From Myxocyprinus asiaticus (Eukaryota > Chordata > Actinopteri > Cypriniformes > Catostomidae), in contig NC_059374.1 of the NCBI RefSeq assembly GCF_019703515.2, positions 16,218,245 through 16,282,244 of the forward strand: a DNA stretch of 64,000 bases, in the 5' to 3' direction. Position 1 is the stretch's first letter. Each line of letters starts with the position of its first letter. Below the pieces are notes generated by a model. That model was given only the letters and a program-made list of their open reading frames with translations, was not told where the DNA came from and did no database searches. The position numbers were made by a program, and so were the translations under genes. This document shows positions 21,804 through 32,348 of the stretch, piece by piece.

Positions 21804-22793
21804 TCATTCCAAGGGCTGAAGTGGTGGCAACAGATTGGCGTGATGACCACGCGATGTGTCCCATGGCGCCATGCCCATCTTGGGACTCGAGTTTGAAGCC
21901 AGTGCTGAAGCGGTCTCATATGCATCAACCCGAGCGGTGTGGCAACCGCATAGGATGCCATATGCCCCAGGAGCCTCTGAAAAAGTTTCAGTGGAACCAC
22001 TGTCTTCTGTCTGAACACCTTCAGACAGTTCAGCACCGTCTGAAGGCTGTGTGTGCTTGTTCGTGAGGCACGCCGTCATCGAGACTGAGTCCAACTCCAA
22101 GCCGAGAATAGAGATGCTCTGAACTGGAGAGAGCTTGCTCTTTTCCCAGTTGTCCCGAAGCCCTAGACGGCTGAGGTGCCTGAGCACCAGGTCCCTGTGT
22201 GCGCACAGTAACTCTCGAGAGTGAGCTAGGATCAGCCAGTCATCGAGGTAGTTGAGTATGCGGATGCACACTTCCCTTAGCGGGGCAAGGGCTGCCTCTG
22301 CGACCTTCGTGAAGACGCGAGGGGACAAGGACAGGCCAAAGGGGAGGACCTTGTACTGGTATGCCCGGCCCTCGAAAGCAAACTGCAGGAAGGGTCTGTG
22401 TCAAGGTAAAACTGAGACGTGGAAGTACGCATCCTTCAGGTCTACCACCGCGAACCAATCTTGATGCCGGACGCTCGCTAAAATGTATTTTTGTGTCAGT
22501 ATCTTGAAAGGGAGTCTGTGTAAGGCCCAGTTCAGAACTCGCAGGTCCAAGATTGCCCACAACCCACCGCCTTTCTTCGGTACAATGAAGTAAGGGCTGT
22601 AAAACCCTTTCTTCATCTCGGCTGGAGGGACAGGCTCTATCACGCCCTTGCACAGAAGGGTCACGATCTGCGCACGCAAGGTAGCGGTGCTCTCGCCCTT
22701 CACCAAGGTGAAGTGGATGCCGCTTAACCTGGGCGGGCGCCTGGCGAACTGAATCACGTAGCCGAGTCGGACGGTCCAGATCAGCCATCGCAA
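21804..22793 (-). pseudogene. DIRS reverse transcriptase, copy A
   Basis: The upstream frame (22793-22401) has GVIEPVPPAEMKKGFYSPYF, the FIVPKKGGG block, ILDLRVLN and VVDLKDAYFHV with the first catalytic aspartate. The second frame (22328-21804) has SPRVFTKVAEAALAPLR and the catalytic LNYLDDWLILAHS box, then ILGLELDSVSMTA. The two are out of frame, with a break near 22330-22400. The enzyme would copy element RNA into the circular DNA intermediate. Confidence 0.82.
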
Positions 22794-23338
22794 CTCCGGG
22801 AGAGGGGAACCAAGGGGATAATCATGTCGGACGCACCGGCGGGTGGGGCCTCGCGGCGGGGTGGAGCCTGAGGCGCCACATCGTGGGGGCTCAAGCCCCG
22901 TGGCCGTGCTGAGTCCAGGGACATCGAAGCACTTACCTGGCTCCTGATACCCACCATAAGATTGGTCGAGAGGAGGGGAAGAGGAACATCATCCCCGCAG
23001 TCCGTCGGATCCAACCCGGTGTGGCCGTGTTTGTGCCACAGCTGGGCGCGCAGGGGCGGGGGGTCCGCCGCAGGAGCGTCAAACCTGCGGAAATGGGATG
23101 GTGGAAGGCGGTCGTGACGACGGCCGTGCACACCTGACATGTGACCCAGAGAACAAGGAAACCACTCTTTTGTTGAAGTTTTGGGTACCGCAGCCTCTTG
23201 GGCATGCAGTGAAAAAATGAAACAAAAGATTCTCCTCCCGGCCCTCCACCGGGGGATGGAGTGGTCTGTCTACCAGCTCCGTAGAAGCGGATCTCCTCGT
23301 CCCTGGGTCGCCCGTCTCAGGGGTGCTTTGAAGCCTTC

Positions 23339-23839
23339 CTAGGGTTCTTGGCAGCCGGCCATGAGACAGGTGGCATCTGTTTCCTGCGGAGGGCTCCACG
23401 GACACCTTTGGCGACGAGCAGATGGGGTGCGGGGTCTTGAGCCGTTCTGGGGCAGGATGTGTTGAATGGCCTCTGTTTGCTGCTTCACCGCCGAGAACTG
23501 CTGGGAAATGTCCTCGACAGTGTCACCGAATAGGCCAACCTGGGATATGGGGGCATCAAGGAACCGTGCCTTGTCGGCCTCTCTCATCTCGACCAGGTTG
23601 AGCCAAAGGTGGCGCTCCTGGACCACCAGGATGGACATCGCCTGCCCGAGAGACCACGCCATGACCTTCGTCGCCTGGAGAGTGAGGTTGGTCGCCGACC
23701 GCAGTTTCTGCATCAATCCCGGTTCAGAACTACCCTCGTGCAGCTCTTTTAGCGCCTTGGCTTGGTGAACTTGCAGGAGAGTCATGCCGTGCAGGGCGGA
23801 GGCGGCTTGTCCAGCGGCACCGTAGGCCTTAGCCATCAA
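23339..23839 (-). pseudogene. DIRS gag-like protein, copy A
   Basis: A 166-codon frame contains AYGAAGQAASALHGMTLLQ, QAKALKELHEG, RHLWLNLVEM and GLFGDTVEDISQQFSAV. This helical protein is the presumed structural (gag) product of fish DIRS elements. The same region in copy B (30696-30935) is shorter and interrupted. The frame lacks its N-terminal part, which would lie to the right, where the copy is truncated. Confidence 0.7.
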
Positions 23840-24135
23840 GGACGATGTAAACCTACAGGCCCTGGACGGGAGCTTTGGGCGCCCGTGCCAGGTGGTGGCG
23901 CTCTGCGGCCTTATCCACCTGGAGGATCACCGAATACCCCTTGGCCGCCCCACCATCGAGAGTAGTGAGAGCGGGGGAGCTGAAAGATCAGAATCGGGCA
24001 GTAAAAGGTGCCCCCCATGATCTTGTCAGCTCCTCATGCACTTCCGGGAAGAAAGGGACCGGGGTGGGGCTTGGCCGTGAGAGGCGCTCTGGGCCCAGGA
24101 ACCAATCATCGAGCCGCGAGGGTTCAGGGGAGAAT

Positions 24136-26626
24136 TAACATTATGTTTATCTGCATTTATATCAGCCATCCAGCTCTCTGGAAATCGGAATCGACATCGG
24201 CCATTGAAAAACCTGTATCGTCCACCACTAAGGACCTGTGTTAAGCTTCTCTGGTAATAACTCTTCTCAGCCAATATTCCCGACAGATTTAATCTGAAAA
24301 TGGTGCTGACATGCGTTAGACAACTTTATACCAATTTTGTCACCATATAGATGTATAGGGTAAAATACATCGGCATCAAAACTTTTACAAAATCACCAAA
24401 GGAATGCAATGTTGCTTCGCTCGGGCTTGCGTAAAACGAAAAAGTTGTTGTCAGAGGGAGAAACTTTAAAGAACTGCGCAAATTCTGATTGTTGAAAAAT
24501 CTTGCGAATAGTGAGAATGTTTCTCTGATGCACGGGACTGTTCGGTCTGTGATGTGTTACCCGGGTGTGGTGCTGAAATGTTTTGTAATAATGCAATGAA
24601 ATGTTATGTTCTTTTTTCCAGTATTGTTATTGATGATATTTGGATTTTGGCAATAATATTTGGATTTTAACTAATACCTACAGTATAAGCTGTTTTATGA
24701 GGTGGGCTTGAAAATGTTGAAAATACGATCCTTATCTGTTCATTTGTGTGTTTGTGTGTGTTGCAAATGTACAGACGATACAAATGAGATACATTTTCTT
24801 GATTTCTTTTTATTATATTGCTTGTCAATTGAACATGAATTTGTACATTTGAACTGCATGTTTTAGTAAATATGCAAGTTATACAATAATAATTATGTTC
24901 GTTTTTATAAATATTATTAAATAAAAATATTGACATTGTGAGAGTGCAGATTTGTAGAGGGTCACTGCAGGTGCTGCAGATGTACATAATTAATTTTAAG
25001 GTATCAAACAGGACGTCTGAGTCCAGTCAAATGGAGGCATCTAGACTAGTTTTCCTTAACAATGGTCCTGTGTTACTAATAATAATTTGGAGACACACAC
25101 ATATTAATAGTTGATTCATGGAAAGGGAGGATAACTGGGTCTCCAAAAAGTCCACTCTAAAATTGTATGGTTACTAGTTTATGGTCTGTCTGTCTGTCTG
25201 TCTGTCTAGCTATCTATCTATCTATCTATCTAGTCAGTCAAGGTCTTTTTCAGTGATATCACTAGTTTGTCTTTACTAGAATCTATGAAACAGTTTTCAT
25301 TTCAATCAGTTAGACAGTCTCAATCAAATAAACAGGTTTGTAAATTGGACAAGAAACCCAAACATAATTTTGCATTTTTGCTCTAAACAGCACATTGTTC
25401 AGTCCCTAATTTATCCGGGGCTGCTTTTAACCACTTTTGGCACACAATATAAGGCTACGATTATTTTTTGCAGTGCCTAACACAAGGCTTTTCTATAGGA
25501 CTATTTCTTTAAGGAACACAGCTGTGCTCTTTTCTTCTCAAAAATAAAACAGTCTGAGAATAAAAGTATCACCCTCACAAGATGTACTTTAAAGACAAAG
25601 CCAGACATGCTTCTGCTCAGAGCATTCTTTTGCCACTATGAAAAATTACAACTGAACTTAATTTGTGCTTCCTGATAGATATGTACGCTCTCTCCATAAC
25701 AGACACTTTGAGCAAGCCACTTAATCAATGCATTGCTAGCAGATGCTTTTCAATGACAATTAAGGAACATAATTCTTTCAGCAGGTTTTATTAATCAGTC
25801 ATACACAACAGCTTACAACGACTGTACTAGCACACAAAATACATCAAAGCTACATTCCACTAAACTATGTTACCATTGGAAAGCACCTACTTCAAGAAAC
25901 AAGTTTTTAAAGTACATACAGGCCTGTAACAAAATTCTAACCTGGGGTGTGTTTCCAGTACAACCACGTAACTCATTGGGTAACCACCATAGTATGATGC
26001 ATCATTGTAGAAATTAGCTAGTTAGTCAGAAATGTTTCCAGAAATTGCAGTAACTATGTCACACATCAATCGTTCAAACCACGTTGGTTAAGCTGTCATT
26101 AATGACGTTACTCAGGGGGTGGAGTAATAACTTCTGAAAATATTAAATTAAAATAGCTAATTTTCACGTACACCAGAAAGCCATTTAATATAAGAAAGCT
26201 GCTGAAGACACGAAAGCAGCATGCACTTTGTAATGCAACAGATGCATTGCGCTGGAATAGATGTATTTCCTCCATATTAGATTTTGGTGTTCCCCTGACG
26301 CACTTGAGCATATGCACATGTTCACTCTTCAAAAACATATTAACAGCACTTATGCGTTAACATAAACACAAAAAAGCCGTGTTCTCCGACAGAAAGCGTT
26401 ATAAAGCGCTTTCTCTTAACAGCCTTTAATCACTTAAAAGGCATTTGACTCTTGTGAAACATGCTAGATAGACGTCTTTGACCATTGTGTGGCGTTTTGC
26501 TTTTGTAATGTCAAGTTCAAAAGAACTTAAACTTTTAAAAACATTCCTCGAGACACCCCAGATAGCAACGTATATCTCCGAGATGTCGGTCTTAGATCTT
26601 TTTATCTGGAAAGCATCACAATCATC
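24136..26626. other. Unassigned sequence between the two DIRS copies
   Basis: Just right of copy A, TTATATCAGCC and AATCGGAATCGACATCGGCC look like the end of an ATCGG-rich hAT-type repeat, as also seen near 33370. The remainder has no gene. A (GTCT)n(CTAT)n tract lies at 25184-25236. AGATAGACGTCTTTGACC near 26466 and AGATAGCAACGTATATCTCC near 26562 belong to a repeat into which DIRS copy B appears to have inserted. Confidence 0.4.
25184..25236. repeat. (GTCT)n(CTAT)n compound microsatellite
   Basis: GTCT tetranucleotides switch to CTAT tetranucleotides. Confidence 0.92.
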
Positions 26627-26671
26627 ATGGTTACTGGTGTAACCTCCATTCCCTGATGGAGGGAACGAGAT

Positions 26672-26827
26672 GTTGTGTCAATGTAGTGACACTAGGGGTC
26701 ACTCTTGGGAGCCTGAGACACCTCTGGTCTTTGATAAAAGGCCAATGAAAATTGGAGAGTGGTATTTGCATGCCACTCCCCCAGACATACGGGTATAAAA
26801 GGAGCTGGTATGCAACCACTCATTCAG
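26672..26827 (+). repeat. DIRS copy B left inverted terminal repeat
   Basis: The 156-bp segment from GTTGTGTCAATGTAGTGACA to GCAACCACTCATTCAG is the reverse complement of 32168-32323 with only a few mismatches. It includes GGGTATAAAAGGAGC near 26790-26804, a TATA-like sequence facing into the element. Confidence 0.9.
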
Positions 26828-26895
26828 GTTTTATGCTGAGGAGCCGATATAAGGTCTGGCCATTTCAGCGGGTAGTTCAGCGTTGTGGCAGGAGG

Positions 26896-27005
26896 GACAC
26901 AACGTCTCATTCCCTCCATCAGGGAATGGAGGTTACACCAGTAACCATGACATTCCCTATCTGTCACTCACTCAATGTTGTGTCGATATAGTGACACTAG
27001 GGTTC
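26896..27005. repeat. DIRS copy B internal complementary region
   Basis: GACACAACGTCTCATTCCC...CAGTAACCATG (26896-26949) is the reverse complement of the left outer end at 26627-26680. The continuation CATTCCCTATCTGTCACTC...GACACTAGGG (26951-27000) is the reverse complement of the right outer end (about 32297-32348). The two termini are thus represented side by side, as required for restoring complete ends during DIRS rolling or circular replication. Confidence 0.85.
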
Positions 27006-27714
27006 CCTATACGAAACGCCACAACTGGCTGAACTGTGTTACGTGAAGTGGCGGTGTGTGGTGGGCAGACTGCTGTGTGCCTCATAGCCAGCACACCAGG
27101 TTGACACGTAACCTCCCCCAACATAGTTATGAGTGTCGAACGGCCCTTTTTGGGGACAAGTCGAGACAGGCTTAACACAGTCGTGGCCTCTTTTCCCCTT
27201 CCCTTTTTCCAGTCCCTAAAAAAGAAGGGGGATTATCCAACTGGGCCGCCAGGTCTAGTTGGGGGGTGTCCCTCCCAAGGGGAAGACACCGCAGAGACCA
27301 CACCTCGCCCAAAGGGGGGGGGGGATATTTAAGTGGAAGAATACGTCACACGGTCTTTCCAACCATGTGGAGAGCCTTCAAGGTAGATGGAGACTGGGGC
27401 AGAGGGGCTCTGCCCAAGGAAGACGCAGTTTGCTAGCAGGGAAACTAACTAGCGGAAGATATAGATCGCATGGGGTTAGCCTTATAGGGAACCGCCACAT
27501 GCAGAGCACCTACCCCAGAACATGGCTCTTAGTTAGCGTGTGTACTGGGCCAGCAGCGAGTCTCTCCAAACACTCAACTGCCACAGGGCTCGGAGGAATC
27601 AACCAGGGAACAAAGTTTGTGAACACTACTGGGAATTAATGGCACACGTCTTCAGCTCCAAGGGAGGTGGAAGGCACTATGTGCAAGCGATACACCCAGC
27701 CGGCTATCCCGGGC

Positions 27715-28874
27715 TTATCCGCTTGTGTTGCGTGCCACTACCTGGGATGAAACCGGTTCCACCCGGAGGTTGTAGAACCTTGCACAGGTGTTGGGTGTTG
27801 CCCAGCCTGCTGCTCTGCAAATGTCTGTTAGACAGGCACCCCTGGCCAGGGCCCAGGGAGCCACTACACCCCTGGTAGAATGGGCTGGTACCCCTACCGG
27901 GGGTGGCATGTCCTAGGCGACATATGCCATAGTTATGGCGTCAATGAGCCAGTGGGCGATCCTCTGCTTGGAGACAGCGCTTCCTTTCTGCTGTGCACCA
28001 AAGCAGACAAAGAGCTCCTCAGAGAGTCTAAAGCTCTGCGTGCGATCCAAATAGATGCATAAAGCATGCACCGGACACAGCGACGACAGGGCTGGGTCTG
28101 CCTCCTCCTGAGGCAGTGCTTGCAGGTTCACCACCTGGTCCCTAAAAGGGGTGGTGGGAACCTTGGGCACATAGCCCAGTCAGGTCTCAGGATCACGTGA
28201 GAGTAACCTGGACAGAACTCCAGGCATGTTTCGCTGATAGAGAATGCTTGCAGGTCACTTACCCTCTTGATGGAAGTGAGCGCAGTCAGGAGGGCAGTCT
28301 TCAAGGAGAGTGCCTTAAGCTCGGCTGACAGCAAAGGCTCAAAGGGGGCTCTCTGTAGACCCTGAAGAACTACAGAGGTCAATGAGGGAACAAGGCACGG
28401 TCTGGAGGGATTCAGCCTCCTGGCACCTCTCAGGAACCTGATGATCAGGTCGTGCTTCCCTAAGGACTTACCGTCGAATGTGTCGTGGTGTGCTGCTATG
28501 GCGGCAATGTACACCTTCAATGTGGAAGGGGACAGCCTCCCTTCCAACCTCTCCTGCAGGAAGGAAAGCACTCATCTGACTGTGCATCTTTGGGGGTCTT
28601 CCCGACGGGAAGAACACCACTTAGCGAACAGACACCACTTAAAGGCATACAGGCGCCTCATAGAGGGGGCCCTAGCCTGAGTGATTGTGTCCACCACCGC
28701 AGATGGTAGACCGCTTAGCTCTTCCGCGTCCCATCCAGGGGCCAGACATGGAGATTTCAGAGGTCTGGGCGCGGGTGCCAGATGGTGCCCCGTCCCTGAG
28801 AAAGAAGGTCCTTCCTCAGGGGAATTTGCCATGGGGGAGCTGTCGCAAGGAGCGTGACACCAGGGTCTGTGCAA
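27715..28874 (-). pseudogene. DIRS tyrosine recombinase, copy B
   Basis: The N-terminal part has GLPSAVVDTITQARAPSMRR and YAFKWCLFAKWC (28874-28572). The next frame has SPSTLKVYIAAIAAHH and then SIKRVSDLQAFS, which carries the first catalytic arginine. After a frameshift near 28150 comes LCPVHALCIYLDRTQSFR and, past an in-frame TAG at 27913-27915, HSTRGVVAPWALARG with the H-x-x-R motif and CARFYNLR with a likely nucleophilic tyrosine. In an intact copy this enzyme integrates the circular DNA. Confidence 0.82.
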
Positions 28875-29091
28875 GCAGGCTCACTGGGGGAAATGCGTAT
28901 TTGCGCATGCCAGGGGGCCAGCTGTGTGCCAGCGCATCTATGCCGAGGGGGGCCTCGGTCAGGGCATACCAGAGCGGGCAGTGGGGAGGATACTTGTGAG
29001 GCGAACAGGGGCACCTGTGCCTGTCGAATCAACTCCAAATCAGCTGGACCACCTGAGGGTGGAGTCTCCACTCTCCCCTGAGGGTAACCTG

Positions 29092-29724
29092 TCATGACAG
29101 CGCGTCCACTGTAGTGTTGAGGTTGCCCGGGATGTGAGTGGCTTGCAGTGACTTGAAGTGCTGCTGACTCCAGAGGAGGAGATGGCGGGCAAGTTGTGAC
29201 ATACAACGAGAGCGCAAACCGCCTTGGCGGTTGACATATGCAACCGTTGTTGCGTTGTCTGTCTGAACTAACACGTGCTTGCCCTGGATCAATGGCCGAA
29301 ACCTCCGCAGGGCGAGCAGAATTGCCAACAACTCGAGGCAGTTGATGTGCCAATGCAGTCGCAGACCCGTCCAGAGGCCGGCACCTGCGTACCCATTGCA
29401 AACAGTGCCCCAGCCCGTTTTGGAGGCGTCTGTCATGACCACGACGCACCTAGAGACCAGTTCTAGAGGAACACCTGCCCATAGAAACAAGAGGTTGGTC
29501 CAAGGGCTGAAAAAATGGTGACAGACCGGCGTGATGACCACGTGATGTGTCCCATGGCGCCATGCCCATCTCGGGACTCGAGCCTGGAGCCAGTGCTGAA
29601 GCGGCCTCATATGCATCAACCCGAGCAGGGTGGCCACCGCCGAGGATGCCATATGCCCCAGGAGCCTCTGAAAAAGATTCAGTGGAACCGCTATTTTCTG
29701 TTTGAATGCCTTCAAACTGGGCAC
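29092..29724 (-). pseudogene. DIRS RNase H, copy B
   Basis: A 210-codon open frame covers the RT-RNase H connection (LFQRLLGHMASSAVATLLG, MHMRPLQHWLQARVPRWAW) and the RNase H core: VVMTDASKTGWG, HINCLELLAILLALRRF, VQTDNATTVAYVNRQGG and HIPGNLNTTVDALS. All the usual acidic residues appear present. It is the longest intact piece of this element. The downstream VPLFASQVSSPLPALV segment (in 29449-28757) continues in another frame. Confidence 0.82.
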
Positions 29725-29815
29725 GCTCGTTTGTAAGGTGTGCCGTCAAGGAGACTGAGTCCAACTCCAAACCGAGAAAAGAGATGCTCTGAACCAGGAG
29801 GGGCTTGCTCTTTTC

Positions 29816-30562
29816 CTAGTTGACCTGAAGCCCTAATCGGCTGAGGTGTGAGAGCACCAGGTCCCTGTGTGTGCACAACATGTCTCGAGAATGAGCTAGG
29901 ATTGGCCAGTCGTCAAGATAGTTGAGAACGCGAATGCCCACCTCCCTTAACGGGGCAAGGGCAGCCTCTGCGACCTTTGTATAAACGCGAGGAGACAGGG
30001 ACAGGCCGAAAGGGAGGACTTTGTACTGATACACCTGACTCTCGGACGCAAACCACAGGAAGGGTCTGTGTCGAGGAAGGATCGAGACGTGAAGTACACA
30101 TCCTTCAGGTCTACCGCCGCGAACCAATCTTGATGCCGGACGCTTGCCAGAATGCATTTTCGCATCAGCATCTTGAACGGGAGTCTGTGTAAAGCCTAGT
30201 TCAAAACTCACAGGTCCAAGATTGGCCGCAACCCACCGCCTTTTTTCGGTACGATGAAGTAGGGGCTGAAAAACCCCTTCTTCATCTCGGCTGGAGGGAC
30301 AGTTTCTATTGCGCCCTTCCTTAGGAGGGAAGCGATCTCCGCGCAAGGTAGCAGCATTTTCGTCTTTCACCAAGGTGAAGTGGACACTGCTGAACCTGGG
30401 CAGAGGCCCGGCGAAGTGAATTGCGCAGCCGAGTCGGACGGTCCGGACCAGCCCTCGCAATGGATTGGAAAGCGCAAGCCATGCGTCCAAGTTCCGCGCA
30501 AGGGAGACCAAAGGGACAACGTCATTGGACGGGTGGTGTCTGCTTCCTGCGGTGGGCTCCAC
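29816..30562 (-). pseudogene. DIRS reverse transcriptase, copy B
   Basis: A 248-codon frame starts with a LVRTVRLGCAIHF leader, passes through a frame-shifted middle (palm motifs read in a neighbouring frame around 30100-30300), and returns with YQYKVLPFGLSLSPRVYTKV and LNYLDDWPILAHS. The YLDD catalytic pair is intact. Compared with copy A the W-L of YLDDWL is W-P. Paired with the RNase H immediately downstream. Confidence 0.78.
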
Positions 30563-30695
30563 GCCGGGGCCAGGCTGAAGGGGCGGGTTGCAGCGGAGCT
30601 GGTGCAGTCACTGCAGGGGGACACCCTTGGCAATGAGCAGACAGGGTGCGGGATCTTGAGCCGCGCCGGGGCAGGATATGCTGGCTAGCATCCAT

Positions 30696-32142
30696 CTACT
30701 GCTCTACCATCGAAAACTGCTGGGCAAAGTCCTCGACGGTGTCGCCAAATAGGCCCGCCTGAGAAATGGGGGCAGCAAGGAATCGTGTCTTGTTGGCCTC
30801 ACCCATCTCGACCAGGTTGAGCCAAAGGTGGCGCCCCTGGACCACTAGTGTGGCCATCGTCCGCCCGAGAGATGGCGCCGTGACCTCCGTCGCTCGGAGA
30901 GCGAGGTTGGTCACCGAGCGCAGTTCCTGCATCAATCCCGGGGTGGAACTACCCTCGTATATTTCCTTTTAGCGCCTTGGCAGACTTGCAGGAGAGCCAT
31001 GGCATGCAGGGCAGAGGCGGCTTGTCCAGCAGCTCCGTAGGCCTTGGCCGTCAGAGACGACGTAAACCTACAGGCCTTGGATGGGGGCTTTGGGCACCCG
31101 TGCCAGGTGGTGGCACTCTGCGGGCATAGGTGCGCCTTTATCCACCGGGGGATTGCCGAATAGCCCTTGGCCGCCCCACCATCGAGGGTAGTGAGGGTGG
31201 GGAAGCTGAAAAGATCGGGACCAGGCAGTAAAAAGTGCCTCCCGCGACCTTGTCAGCTCTTCATGCACTTCTGGGAAGAAAGGAACGGGGGCGGGGCGTG
31301 GCTTTGAGCGGCACCGCGAGCCCAGGAACCAATCACCGAGCCGCGAGGGTTCAGGGAAGAGCAGTGAGTTCCACTCTAGCCCACGCTCGCGGCTGCCCGG
31401 GAAAGCATGTCATCATCTCCGCGTCAGCCTGTGACTGGGCAATCGACCCCAAAGGGAGGAGCCCAGCTGAGGCTTCCAACTGGACGAGCCCGCTCTCCGA
31501 TGCTGCACTCGAGAGCTCATCATTTTCGCGGGCTCCAAATAAGAGGTCGAACTCGCCGTGAGACAAGCCGGCGGACTCATCCGGAAGCTCGATCGGGGCA
31601 GACGAGCGTGCTGGGGAATGGGAGGTCCGCGTGGGGATACCCAGCGGAGGCGGTCCCATTGGGGTCCCCAAATCGCCCCCAGTGCTAGCTGCGCTGGCCT
31701 CATACCCGTGGGTAAAAGGACCGAGGCGGGAGCCTCTGGGGTGGCTTGCTTTCTTACGAAGGCGAGCCGCGACCGCAATGTTGCCATGGACATATTCTCG
31801 CAATGAGAACATGACCATCCACGAATGCTGTCTCTGCATGAGCAGTGCCCAGACACGAAAGACAGTGATCGTGACCATCAGAAGGTGAGAGATAACGAGC
31901 GCAACCAGGAATAACACATTCGGAAAAGCATCTTTAAAAAGACGTGTCTTTAAAAAGACGTTCCGTGTGTGCCGCTCTTTTAGAGATATATACTCTTTTA
32001 GAGAAATATACTCTTTTATTTCTGCTGAAGCACCCAGGGGCATTCTCTGCAGTGCACCAGTGCAGAGGAGGGAGATACCGCTGAAATGCGCTGTCAGATC
32101 CAGCAGAGGTGAATGAACAGTAGTATTCAGCTCAGTGAGCAT
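30696..32142 (-). pseudogene. DIRS gag-like region, copy B
   Basis: 30935-30696 holds the ELRSVTNLALRATEVTAPSL, RHLWLNLVEMGEANKTRFL and AGLFGDTVEDFAQQFS segments shared with copy A, so it is the gag C-terminal part. Upstream, a 263-codon frame (32142-31351) begins just inside the right terminal repeat and probably holds the gag start; I recognise no domain in it. A short repeat of TTTAAAAAGACGT and ATATACTCTTTTAGAGA units is present near 31930-32020. Confidence 0.6.
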
Positions 32143-32167
32143 GACCGTTTGGCTCTGAAGAGAAAAT

Positions 32168-32323
32168 CTGAATGAGTGGTTGCATACCAGCTCCTTTTAT
32201 ACCCGTATGTCTGGGGGAGTGGCATGCAAATACCACTCGCCAATTTTCATTGGCCTTTTATCAAAGACCAGAGGTGTCTCGGGCTCCCAAGAGTGACCCC
32301 TAGTGTCACTACATCGACACAAC
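32168..32323 (-). promoter_or_regulatory. DIRS copy B right inverted terminal repeat with TATA box
   Basis: Reverse complement of the left repeat. On the minus strand it reads GGGTATAAAAGGAGC about 60 nt upstream of the first gag-like frame, so it is positioned as the element promoter. Confidence 0.7.
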
Positions 32324-32348
32324 GTCGAGTGAGTGACAGATAGGGAAC

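Larger units (their letters stand above)
21100..24135 (-). mobile_element. DIRS1-type retrotransposon, copy A, truncated at both ends
   Basis: On the minus strand the order is gag, reverse transcriptase, RNase H, matching 28855-31350 of the complete copy B. Copy A breaks off after RNase H, so there is no tyrosine recombinase, no terminal repeat and no internal complementary region. At the 5' side it parts from copy B just after the GAGCCGCGAGGGTTCAGG block. Frameshifts and stops occur throughout. It is much richer in GC than its flanks. Confidence 0.85.
26627..32348 (-). mobile_element. DIRS1-type retrotransposon, copy B, structurally complete
   Basis: The element has inverted terminal repeats (26672-26827 and 32168-32323), unique outer ends, and an internal complementary region at 26896-27005 that matches both outer ends joined. 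On the minus strand the order is gag, RT, RNase H, tyrosine recombinase. All structural hallmarks of DIRS1 are therefore present at about 5.7 kb, the expected size. Coding regions contain frameshifts and at least one recombinase stop, so it cannot act autonomously. No target duplication is expected for recombinase-mediated insertion. Confidence 0.88.

Noticed and set aside
21198..23965. Plus-strand frames within the DIRS copies as genes
   Set aside because: They mirror the minus-strand RT, RNase H and gag reading; GC-rich composition keeps the antisense frames open.
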